A DNA stretch of 17,064 bases from Lentisphaera sp. (GTDB taxonomy: Bacteria; Verrucomicrobiota; Lentisphaeria; Victivallales; GWF2-50-93). The stretch spans positions 1 through 17,064 of the forward strand of contig DYMC01000026.1 in NCBI GenBank assembly GCA_020721745.1, read 5' to 3'. The notes beneath the pieces are model-generated. The model ran no database searches. It saw only the letters and a program-made list of their open reading frames with translations, and was not told the origin of the DNA. Every line of letters begins with the position of its first letter. Within the stretch, counting starts at the first letter, position 1. This document shows, piece by piece, positions 6,719 to 13,777 of this stretch. The translations under genes and the position numbers were made by a program.

Positions 6719-8644
6719 TTATTTTTTTTCCGGGGCGAGGTCGGCGAGGGGCACGTCCAGAAGGTCGAGCCTCTGCTTCTCCTCGAGGTTCAGTATGAAG
6801 ACGTTGTGGGCCAGGTCCGAGGCGACCACGACCTTTCTGACCTTCGCGCATTCGTTCTCGAAGAAGTCCAGATATGTGCGCAACATGAACATGCCGGGCA
6901 TCTGCCGGTAGGCCAGGAGCTGTTTCATGAAGCGCTCGTTCTCGGATTGGGCCAGCGTGACGGCATTTCTGCTGCCGGTCTCGGCATCGAGGACCACCCT
7001 TGCCCCCTCGGCCTCGGCCATCGGGATGGTCTTGTTCTCGTATTCCTTCGCCTTGAGGATATCCGCCTCCTTCTCCTCTATCGCCCCGACGACGTTCTGG
7101 AAGGATGGAGCGACCTTCTCGACGGGGGGGTGGACATCGAGTATGTTGACGAACAGCACCTCTATGCCCAGCCCGTGTCTGTCGTATGCCTTCTGCAGGA
7201 GATCGGCCAGAAGCGCCTTGTTGCTTTTTCTCTCGAGGGAAAGCATCTTCAGCATGTCCTTCCCGGCGAGAAATTTCACGATCACGGCCTCGCTGACGGC
7301 CTTGATGGTCTTCCGGGCGTCCTGGTTTCCGTAGTAGTAGTCTAGGAGCCCCTTTCTGCCTATCCTGTATTGTATGTTGAACACCGAGGAGATGAAGGAG
7401 ACCGGGGTTTCGTTCTCGGAGACCGACTTGTCGGACGCGACCAGGAAGTTGGCCTCCTTCTCATAGTGCATGACGGTCCACAGGATTGCGTTTGTATCCT
7501 TTTCCGGCTTCACGGCGACGCTTTTTTCGTCCGCTCCCGTTCCGACATATACCTCCTGGATGTCGTCGGCCGGTATCCTTATTATCCTGCCGTATGGGTA
7601 TGGCAGTTTGAAATGTATTCCCGCCGTGAGAGGCTCTCCTTTTTCGAGAACCCCGAAGGACTCCCTCACCCCGAGCTCGTTGGGGTATATCTGCACGAAG
7701 CATGTCATTGTCCACAGGCTGAACATCCACAGGATGAGCAGCGGAATCAGCGAAGTCTCGACCATTTTATAGAGCCATGTCCCCGATATCTTGAATCCGA
7801 ACTGGTAGTCCAGGGTCTCGGCCACGTTCCTCATCAGGCCGCCAGGTTCTGTGAAAAGCGCCAATATCCTGCTCTCGAAGACCGGCCTCTCCTCCATCTC
7901 CCCTCTTGGACGATAGAACTCCATGATGAAGTTGAGCAGAAGCTCGACCCCCGTCGCGGCAAGAACAACCATGAAGAAATTCCTTATCCATCCGTCCCAC
8001 TCCGGACGCCCGGACTTGATGAGCAAAATTGAGACCGACGCGGATGCGAAAATCGCAAAGGAGAGGATCAGCCACGCCCCCGGGACCCTGAACCAGCGGA
8101 AGGCTCTCACGCGGGACTGTCCAACCGCGAAGACACCGAAGAAAAGGCAGAGCAGGGCGATCGCCAGGCTCACGAAAGCCGCCGGGGCGTGGTTGGACAC
8201 GGACGGCGCCTCGATCCGCTTTCCGATGTATCTGTGGTATAGCACCAGGAAGACGGCGGCGGCGGCGATCTCGACCCCGGAAACCACGTAGGGAGCGTAT
8301 TTGCGGAAGTTGTCCCTCGAGCGCCTCGCCACGAAGAGAACGTCCTCGCCCACCTCCAGTGCGCTCTTGTCCTTGCGTTTCTCGAGGAGAATTCTTTCCT
8401 CCTCCTCGATGTGCATCTTGAATTCCATGGATGCCAGGACATAGCATGCGGCGGAACTGGCCAGCACAAATATAATCGGCAGAAGCGCGAGATCCAGCAC
8501 CGTGGCGCCGAACCATCCACGCGCCATGCCCGGATAGGCCACAACAAACGCTATAAGGGCCGCGAAGGATAGAAACGCCATTGACAGCGTCCTGAACCGG
8601 GCCGATTCGTCGAGACGGTTTTGTATTTTGGAGCCTGAATCCAT
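6719..8644 (-). CDS. Large polytopic SPFH-domain (HflK-like) protein
   Basis: This 641-aa protein is an SPFH protein with an unusually large membrane part. Hydrophobic helices are visible at about 20-37, 46-72, 118-137, 155-174, 187-209, 221-240 and 294-318. The last abuts the SPFH domain, which begins IYPNELGVRESFGVLEKG (319-336) and includes GIHFKLPYPYGRI (342-354). An HflK-like junction, HPPVEKVAPSFQNVVGAIEE, lies at 505-524 and is followed by a charged helix. Classical HflK and HflC have one membrane helix, so the first 290 residues are an extra domain I cannot name; they also contain a charged cytoplasmic-looking loop at 73-115. The ATG at 8644 directly follows an in-frame TAG, so it is the first possible start, though no clear Shine-Dalgarno precedes it. 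The gene heads a four-gene unit with its own candidate promoter (8685-8713). Confidence 0.85.
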   Translation of the reverse strand: MDSGSKIQNRLDESARFRTLSMAFLSFAALIAFVVAYPGMARGWFGATVLDLALLPIIFVLASSAACYVLASMEFKMHIEEEERILLEKRKDKSALEVGEDVLFVARRSRDNFRKYAPYVVSGVEIAAAAVFLVLYHRYIGKRIEAPSVSNHAPAAFVSLAIALLCLFFGVFAVGQSRVRAFRWFRVPGAWLILSFAIFASASVSILLIKSGRPEWDGWIRNFFMVVLAATGVELLLNFIMEFYRPRGEMEERPVFESRILALFTEPGGLMRNVAETLDYQFGFKISGTWLYKMVETSLIPLLILWMFSLWTMTCFVQIYPNELGVRESFGVLEKGEPLTAGIHFKLPYPYGRIIRIPADDIQEVYVGTGADEKSVAVKPEKDTNAILWTVMHYEKEANFLVASDKSVSENETPVSFISSVFNIQYRIGRKGLLDYYYGNQDARKTIKAVSEAVIVKFLAGKDMLKMLSLERKSNKALLADLLQKAYDRHGLGIEVLFVNILDVHPPVEKVAPSFQNVVGAIEEKEADILKAKEYENKTIPMAEAEGARVVLDAETGSRNAVTLAQSENERFMKQLLAYRQMPGMFMLRTYLDFFENECAKVRKVVVASDLAHNVFILNLEEKQRLDLLDVPLADLAPEKK

Positions 8645-8684
8645 CTAGATTGCGCGCGCCTTTATCACTTTAGCTTAAGGCGGC

Positions 8685-8713
8685 AATATACATCAAAGAC
8701 TAGTCAAAGGCAA
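8685..8713 (-). promoter_or_regulatory. Candidate promoter for the SPFH/ATPase operon
   Basis: On the minus strand, TTGCCT (8713-8708) and TATATT (8690-8685) are spaced by 17 bp, predicting a start near 8678 and a leader of about 34 nt. The spacer contains the palindrome GACTAGTC (8698-8705), part of two direct CTTTGA repeats set 11 bp apart. It lies between the MerR-like gene and the SPFH gene, so it could drive the four-gene unit independently of ribF. Confidence 0.5.
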
Positions 8714-8723
8714 GAGGCATTCG

Positions 8724-9710
8724 CTATTTTTCCGTCTGCTCCGCCGGCGGTTCGCCATTGCCCGCTTCGACAGGCTTGTCTATCGTCGCATCCTTTTCCT
8801 CCGTCTGCGCCTGGAACTTCGCCAGCAGGGAACTCATCGCCTGATGATCCGCCTTCGCCTTTTCAAGTTCCTTGAGCAAGGCAAGCCTCTCCTCGGCAAA
8901 CTTGTCGCGCAGCTTTGCAAGTTCGGCCTCCTTGCTTCCCTCGGAATCCCTGATGGCGTTCCGAAGGACATTCTCGAACTCCACCTTCTGCTTGTCCATC
9001 TCGGCCTGGAGCTTCTGCATTTCGCCCTTCAGGAGCCTGCGGTCTCCGTCTATCTCCAGAAGAGTCTGCTCCATGTGCTTCTTGTCCGTCCTTTCATCCT
9101 TGAGATCGTTGGAGAGGGACTGGGACAGCGAGAGATACTGCTGCTTTTCCTTGTCTATGCCCTCCTTCTCCTCGGTGATGCTTCTTATCATGAGGAACCC
9201 GAAGATGCTGACGGCGGCCAGAATCAATATAGTCGCGAAGGAGGCCATGTTCCATTTGGCGCTTCTCTCCAGGTTCAACCTGCTCTGCCTCTCTAGTTCA
9301 TCCATTCTCCTGGTCATTTCAACCAGCATGTTCCTGAGCATCTCGGCCACCTCGGTGTTGCCGGCCTGCCGCACCAGGCTCGTTCCGGCCCCGGGCCCCG
9401 CCGTTTCCTCCGCATGCGGCGCATCGCCGGAAGACTGCTCCGCCCCCCGCGCTGCGCCCGAGAACTCCCCGTGTATCGGATGGCGTTTGGCAAGCTCCTC
9501 CTCTATGTCGAACGACGAAAGCCCCTGGTCGCGCAGCCCTTTTATCTCGACAAGAACCTCGACGGACTTGTCGGTGTAGACCTTCCGCTTGCCCTGCACT
9601 TTGAAATCAATGAACGCCGCGTATCTGACAAGCCAGTCGGTTATTGTCGTCCTCGGGACCTGAAGCTTGTCCGACAACTCGATGACGGTGTATTTGCTCT
9701 CGCTTCCCAT
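8724..9710 (-). CDS. Membrane-anchored MerR-like DNA-binding protein with coiled coil
   Basis: This 328-aa protein combines three parts. Residues 7-75 form a MerR-type winged helix-turn-helix: YTVIELSDKLQVPRTTITDW (7-26), then a wing with KVQGKRKVYTDKSVE. A Gly/Ala/Pro-rich linker and a short helix (116-150) follow. One membrane helix spans about 154-175, with basic residues before it and acidic ones after it, predicting the DNA-binding part inside and the C-terminus outside. Residues 178-310 form a long charged coiled coil. MerR-like heads joined to coiled coils are known from chromosome-anchoring (RacA-like) and plasmid proteins; a membrane helix suggests either DNA tethering or a one-component membrane sensor. 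AGGGG lies 5 bases upstream of the ATG. It follows ribF by 20 bp and precedes the SPFH operon by 79 bp. DNA-binding is well supported; the role is not. Confidence 0.8.
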   Translation of the reverse strand: MGSESKYTVIELSDKLQVPRTTITDWLVRYAAFIDFKVQGKRKVYTDKSVEVLVEIKGLRDQGLSSFDIEEELAKRHPIHGEFSGAARGAEQSSGDAPHAEETAGPGAGTSLVRQAGNTEVAEMLRNMLVEMTRRMDELERQSRLNLERSAKWNMASFATILILAAVSIFGFLMIRSITEEKEGIDKEKQQYLSLSQSLSNDLKDERTDKKHMEQTLLEIDGDRRLLKGEMQKLQAEMDKQKVEFENVLRNAIRDSEGSKEAELAKLRDKFAEERLALLKELEKAKADHQAMSSLLAKFQAQTEEKDATIDKPVEAGNGEPPAEQTEK

Positions 9711-9730
9711 TTTATCCCCTGTATGTTTGA

Positions 9731-10726
9731 TTATTTTTGGATTTGCTGCGTCTGGCCATAAGCCCCGGATTGATGGTGCCGGACAAATTCCACGTCCCGT
9801 TTTATCTGCTCCTTCAGCCTGGCCGTGTCGCTGAAATATCTTTGTTCCCGGATGTATCTGCCAAATCTTATCTCCATCTCCTCCCCATATATGTCCTTTT
9901 GAAAATCAAGGATATGGGCCTCGACCAGGACATGGCGCTGCTCTCCGCCGCGCCGGACAGACTGTGCGGTGCCTATTGAAATTGCGGCGGGATGTTCCAC
10001 TCCGGCGACGATTGCCGACCCGGAGTAAACCCCCTCCGGCGGGATTACTCCTTCGCCAACATCCAGATTTGCAGTTGGAAATTCCAGTTCTTTCGTGGCG
10101 AAGGACAGTCCTCTGCCGACTTTCCCGTAGATGCCATACGGCCTTCCAAGCATCCGGCCGGCGGCCTCCAGATCGCCATTCGCCACTGCGCGCCGTATGG
10201 AAGAACTGCTTATCTTCGCGTCAGACAATTTCAATTCTTCGACCTTGCGGAATAAAAATCCCCTCTCGTTTGCGAATTTCGCAAGCGTGGTAGCGCCCCC
10301 CTTTCCTCCGTGGCCAAAACGCCAGCCAGATCCAACAAAAACAGCCAGGAGCCTGATCTTTTCAGGAGATAGAAAGTCGTCCAGAAAGCGTTCCGGCGAA
10401 AGTTCCGCAAACTCCTCGGTGAATGCGATGGTGACCACCGCCTTCATGCCAGCCTGATGCAGGAGCTCTACCTTTCTGCGATGCGGCAGGAGCAGGCCTA
10501 TTGCCTGTCCGGAATTCAGCAGAGAACGTGGATGTGGGAAAAATGTGATGGCAACCGGGGAAGACCCGTTTCGACGGCATTCTGACGCGAGCTCTCCGAG
10601 CAAATGACGGTGCCCGAGATGAAGTCCGTCAAAGACTCCGATGGCGACGGATGCTTTATGGATGCCATGTCTATGTAATTCATCCAGGGATGAAGTTTCG
10701 ATGATTTGCAGTTTTTCCATCGGCAT
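9731..10726 (-). CDS. ribF: Bifunctional riboflavin kinase / FAD synthetase
   Basis: RibF phosphorylates riboflavin to FMN and adenylates FMN to FAD in the cytoplasm. The 331-aa product has both domains. The N-terminal FAD synthetase carries GVFDGLHLGH (30-39), TFFPHPRSLL (61-70), a GWRFGHGGKGG loop (134-144) and ISSSSIRRAV (172-181). The C-terminal riboflavin kinase begins GRPYGIYGKV (194-203), has the metal/ATP motif FPTANL (216-221), and has the probable catalytic Glu269 in VEAHILDF. The frame is open upstream for a further 85 codons, but those run through REP-like hairpins; I place the start at the ATG at 10726 (MPMEKLQ), with the ATG at 10720 as alternative. Neither has a strong Shine-Dalgarno. 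It is followed after 20 bp by the MerR-like gene. Confidence 0.93.
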   Translation of the reverse strand: MPMEKLQIIETSSLDELHRHGIHKASVAIGVFDGLHLGHRHLLGELASECRRNGSSPVAITFFPHPRSLLNSGQAIGLLLPHRRKVELLHQAGMKAVVTIAFTEEFAELSPERFLDDFLSPEKIRLLAVFVGSGWRFGHGGKGGATTLAKFANERGFLFRKVEELKLSDAKISSSSIRRAVANGDLEAAGRMLGRPYGIYGKVGRGLSFATKELEFPTANLDVGEGVIPPEGVYSGSAIVAGVEHPAAISIGTAQSVRRGGEQRHVLVEAHILDFQKDIYGEEMEIRFGRYIREQRYFSDTARLKEQIKRDVEFVRHHQSGAYGQTQQIQK

Positions 10727-11036
10727 TGCTTTTCTTATTCGATATTTGCTGAAAGATTGCCGGGGAAACGGAAAAATCAATATTGACTTTGATTTTTTCC
10801 CGATATATTGGATTGAGGTAATTGCAAAATTGCCGAAGGTAGGGCGGTTTCGCCCCTCCTTCGCCATGGCTACGGAGGGCAGGCTGAAACCGCCATACAA
10901 AGGTAGGGCGCGATCGCCGTATCGCGCCGCCTGACGGCTTCCCGACCCCCTTTCAGGATCGGGATAAACTTGAGCCGTCACTACCTTAAATTCGGTAATT
11001 TTGCGATTAGCTCAATCACTTATGCAATTTGCACCG
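10727..11036. other. Intergenic region between nagB and ribF
   Basis: This 310-bp gap holds a cluster of REP-like hairpins at 10836-10980. The remainder (10727-10835 and 10981-11036) is AT-rich with no gene, and I saw no FMN riboswitch-like structure ahead of ribF and no confident promoter. Confidence 0.6.
10836..10980. repeat. REP-like palindrome cluster
   Basis: Two direct copies of AAGGTAGGGCG-NNN-TCGCC (10836-10854 and 10900-10918) each start a hairpin. The first pairs GGCGGTTTC (10843-10851) with GAAACCGCC (10886-10894) and encloses a second arm pair (CCTCC 10855-10859 / GGAGG 10874-10878) around GCCATGGC. The second pairs GGCGCGAT (10907-10914) with ATCGCGCC (10921-10928). A third, TGACGGCT (10932-10939) with AGCCGTCA (10973-10980), encloses CCCGA/TCGGG. 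This is the layout of REP/BIME-like extragenic elements. Located 3' of nagB, they may stabilise mRNA ends or attenuate read-through into ribF. Confidence 0.8.
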
Positions 11037-11828
11037 TTAAATTTTGTGGTATGCCTTCCATTCGGGTTCGTTGCCGAATATCCAACGATAGTAGTTTTTT
11101 TCAGACATGCAGCTTGCGGCGTCTTCATCTGTTATTATGGTGCATCTAGGATGCAACTGCAGCGCCGACGCGCTGATCATTGATGTTATGGGCCCCTCGA
11201 CAGCCTTCGCCAAAACTTCCGCCTTGCTTTTTCCAGTTACCAGCATTATTACCCTTTTCGCGTCGAGGATGGTGCCAACGCCCATGGTCATCGCGCGTTT
11301 TGGCATCCTGGCCGGGTCGTCGAACAGCGGGCTGTTCTGTGCTATTGTCGCCGGGGTCAGGGCTTTCACCCTTGTCCTCGATCTCAGTGCCGACAGGGGC
11401 TCGTTGAAGCCTATATGTCCGTCGGAGCCTATTCCGAGAAGTTGCAGGTCTATTCCTCCGGCTTCTTCTATCTTTCTCTCGTATCTGGCGCATTCGGAAT
11501 CAAGATCCTCCGCGGATCCATCCGGCAGAAAAGTGTTCCTCTTGTCTATATTTATGTGGTTGAAAAGATGTTTGTCCATGTAGAATCTGTATGAATTCGG
11601 GTCGTCCGGCGCGAGCCCCGCGTATTCGTCCAGGTTGAAGGTTCGGACGCTTGAGAAATCCAGTCCTTCCATTTTGTGCATCTGTGTGAGCCTCGCGTAA
11701 AGCCTTTCCATCGTCCTGCCGGTGGCCAGCCCCAGGACTAGATCCGGTTTGGATTTGATCGCATCGGATATGAGTCTGGCCACGAGTTCGGTGGCCGATC
11801 CGGTGTCGGGGCGGATTATCACTTCCAT
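11037..11828 (-). CDS. nagB: Glucosamine-6-phosphate deaminase
   Basis: NagB converts glucosamine-6-phosphate to fructose-6-phosphate and ammonia, feeding amino-sugar carbon into glycolysis. The 263-aa product is close to the E. coli length (266). Catalytic residues align with a constant offset of five: Asp67 in FNLDEY (E. coli Asp72), and Asp136, His138 and Glu143 in GIGSDGHIGFNEP (Asp141, His143, Glu148). The phosphate-binding loop GLATGRT (33-39) is also present. GGAGAA lies 6 bases upstream of the ATG. It follows the glycosyltransferase gene by 57 bp and ends before the REP-like hairpins. No nagA or sugar transporter gene is in view, although the EIIA-domain protein upstream could link it to sugar regulation. 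Confidence 0.95.
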   Translation of the reverse strand: MEVIIRPDTGSATELVARLISDAIKSKPDLVLGLATGRTMERLYARLTQMHKMEGLDFSSVRTFNLDEYAGLAPDDPNSYRFYMDKHLFNHINIDKRNTFLPDGSAEDLDSECARYERKIEEAGGIDLQLLGIGSDGHIGFNEPLSALRSRTRVKALTPATIAQNSPLFDDPARMPKRAMTMGVGTILDAKRVIMLVTGKSKAEVLAKAVEGPITSMISASALQLHPRCTIITDEDAASCMSEKNYYRWIFGNEPEWKAYHKI

Positions 11829-11885
11829 GTTATTCTCCTTTTCTATTTTTCATGATCAGGTACTCTCATCCGCGAAATCGCAATT

Positions 11886-13298
11886 TCAAGTCGCCCCGCC
11901 CTCCTGAAAGTCCTTCCTGTGACCGGAGTGCATCGAGGACAACGACACCATCATGAAATATGCCGGAACGGCGAGATGCAGAAGCAGTCTCTCCAGCGCC
12001 GACGCCGAAAGGTATTCCACGCTCCAAGGGCTGATGACGAAGATGGCGAAATAAGTGGCTCCCAGTGCCGCGAAGCTCGCCATTGGGAACGAAAAAGACG
12101 GCCTCCTCCACTGGGGCGTCGCCAGGGAGACGGCCGCCACGAACCAGAATAGCCCCCAACGCGAGATGTCCGTCGTCTGGGAGAGGAATGCCGAGGCGAT
12201 TCCGGGGATTCTCGCGAGATTCGCTGGATTAAGCATGTTCGCAATCTGCTTCGGATAATTCTCGTGTATCCTCGGAATGTCGGCGCTCCATATGAACCAT
12301 GGAGCCAGGGCGACGCATGCTATGGAAAATCCCGACGCTATCAGGAGCTTCCCGGCCTTGGACATACCATGTGCCGAGGCGAATGCGAAGAGTAGCACGA
12401 TGTTCGCAAGCGCCATGACGAGGCCTTCGTTCTTGGTGAAGACAAGCGCCGCGTTCGAGACCATCGCTATCGCAAAATGGGTCTTGTCCCGGGTCTCCAG
12501 AAATCTCATGCAGGAAAGGATACCCAGCGAAAAGAAGGCGAGCACGTAGATGTCGGCAGTCCCCGCCCCGGCCCATTGGACCAGCGCCGGGGAGGAGATC
12601 AGGATGGCGCAGAGCCCAAGCGCGGACGATCGCCCCATCCTCGCCGCCGCCGAATAGTGGAATACTGCGGCGATCGCCACGAAAAGAGGAACATAGAGGA
12701 GCTTGCCCATCGGCTGCGATATACCCCCTGCGCAGGCGTAGACACCGGCGTTGAGAAACGGAACCAGCAGCGGATATTCCAGATGGCTGAAACCGTATCC
12801 GGGACGATGGAAGTAGGATTCCTTGTCGAGCGAAGCCAAATACAGCGCCTTCGATTTCAAGCCCCAGAGGGCGAAGGAGTCTATGTCCCATAGCGGCGTG
12901 AAGAGAGAATTGAGAATGACGATGCCTGCCGAAATTGAGATGGCTGCAAGAGCCAGCGGCAGCAAAATCCTCGCGGAGGCAATTTTGGCTCCAAGGGCTC
13001 CGGCGGCGCGTCTTCCGACTGGAAACGCCTTTGCGGGCCTGGTCCTGCGGGAAAAGACAAAGAGCGACACCGACATGGCCAGAAGGACACAGATGGCCAG
13101 CCTCGAGACCGGCAACCCGAGCAACGCGAGCCAGAAGAGGGCGAAGGCGGCCATCCCGCTTCCGAGAATGTAGGAGACGGCGAGCGTCTCTGCCAGCGGC
13201 CACGACGGGGCATCCCTGCGATTTTCGCAGATGGCCAAGGCGGAGAATCCGAAGAGGATTATCGCCAGGAAATATGCCGAAAGGAGGATAAGGCTCAT
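11886..13298 (-). CDS. GT-C-type membrane glycosyltransferase (GT39/ArnT-like)
   Basis: This 470-aa polytopic membrane protein has roughly ten or more hydrophobic helices across its length. Around residues 136-152 it carries LWDIDSFALWGLKSKAL, resembling the WDxxxxWxxKAK signature of uncharacterised GT-C glycosyltransferases, with the acidic residues in the first periplasmic loop. Shortly after, SHLEYPLLVPFLNAG (171-185) matches the same group. Such enzymes transfer sugars from polyprenyl-phosphate donors on the periplasmic face. I chose the ATG at 13298, which overlaps the upstream stop as ATGA (13295-13298) and has GGGAGG 8 bases before it, rather than an upstream in-frame start at 13337 that would overlap the previous gene by 43 bases. 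Donor and acceptor unknown. It precedes nagB by 57 bp. Confidence 0.75.
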   Translation of the reverse strand: MSLILLSAYFLAIILFGFSALAICENRRDAPSWPLAETLAVSYILGSGMAAFALFWLALLGLPVSRLAICVLLAMSVSLFVFSRRTRPAKAFPVGRRAAGALGAKIASARILLPLALAAISISAGIVILNSLFTPLWDIDSFALWGLKSKALYLASLDKESYFHRPGYGFSHLEYPLLVPFLNAGVYACAGGISQPMGKLLYVPLFVAIAAVFHYSAAARMGRSSALGLCAILISSPALVQWAGAGTADIYVLAFFSLGILSCMRFLETRDKTHFAIAMVSNAALVFTKNEGLVMALANIVLLFAFASAHGMSKAGKLLIASGFSIACVALAPWFIWSADIPRIHENYPKQIANMLNPANLARIPGIASAFLSQTTDISRWGLFWFVAAVSLATPQWRRPSFSFPMASFAALGATYFAIFVISPWSVEYLSASALERLLLHLAVPAYFMMVSLSSMHSGHRKDFQEGGAT

Positions 13299-13777
13299 CT
13301 GGCATCCTCCCTGGCCGGCGTTTTCGCGTAGTCCCACGATATTTCCCCCGATGGAGAACGTCTGAGGACAAGGACGCCCGACACATCATTCGCCATCAGC
13401 CATTTTTCATCGGGCTCGAACGTTGATCCGAGAAATTCCGCTCCGCGCACTATCTTCATCTCGCCCGACCCCAGATGGACCCTGCGAGGATACATGAAAT
13501 ACGCCGCACGGAAGTATATGATGCTCGCGGCATCCTCCGGAGCTCCCCAGCCATGCCCGCCCTCGCTTCTGAACCCCTCGAACTTGAGGAAGATGTCACC
13601 ATCGGGGGCTATTCTGGAGAGGAGCTTGTCAATTCCTGTCGCCAAAAATATGGATCTTTCGTCCTTTCGGAAGACTATCTCGCGGAGCATTGCCGAGAGA
13701 GGAAACCTGAAGAGCAGAACGACGATGTTCATCGCGATTCCAGCCGACAGCAGTATCCTGAACGCGGTCTGCCTCAT
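13295..13777 (-). CDS. Hypothetical membrane-anchored protein
   Basis: This 160-aa protein has one N-terminal hydrophobic helix (about 7-25), preceded by Arg2 and Arg7, and otherwise a soluble domain with a conserved-looking FEGFRSEGGHGWGAPEDAAS (66-85) and a later basic patch, YFMYPRRVHLGSG. It likely sits anchored with its domain on the periplasmic side. GGAG lies 8 bases before the ATG. It overlaps the CDF transporter upstream (ATGA, 13774-13777) and the GT-C glycosyltransferase downstream (ATGA, 13295-13298). Coupling to the glycosyltransferase suggests an accessory role in the same glycan reaction, which is an inference. I do not recognise the family. Confidence 0.75.
   Translation of the reverse strand: MRQTAFRILLSAGIAMNIVVLLFRFPLSAMLREIVFRKDERSIFLATGIDKLLSRIAPDGDIFLKFEGFRSEGGHGWGAPEDAASIIYFRAAYFMYPRRVHLGSGEMKIVRGAEFLGSTFEPDEKWLMANDVSGVLVLRRSPSGEISWDYAKTPAREDAR

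Noticed and set aside
10727..10981. An 85-codon N-terminal extension of ribF
   Set aside because: It would translate the REP-like hairpins; RibF homology begins after MPMEKLQ and the length without the extension is normal.
13299..13337. A 13-codon upstream start for the GT-C glycosyltransferase
   Set aside because: The internal ATG at 13298 makes an ATGA overlap like its neighbours, has a good GGGAGG and begins the first hydrophobic helix.
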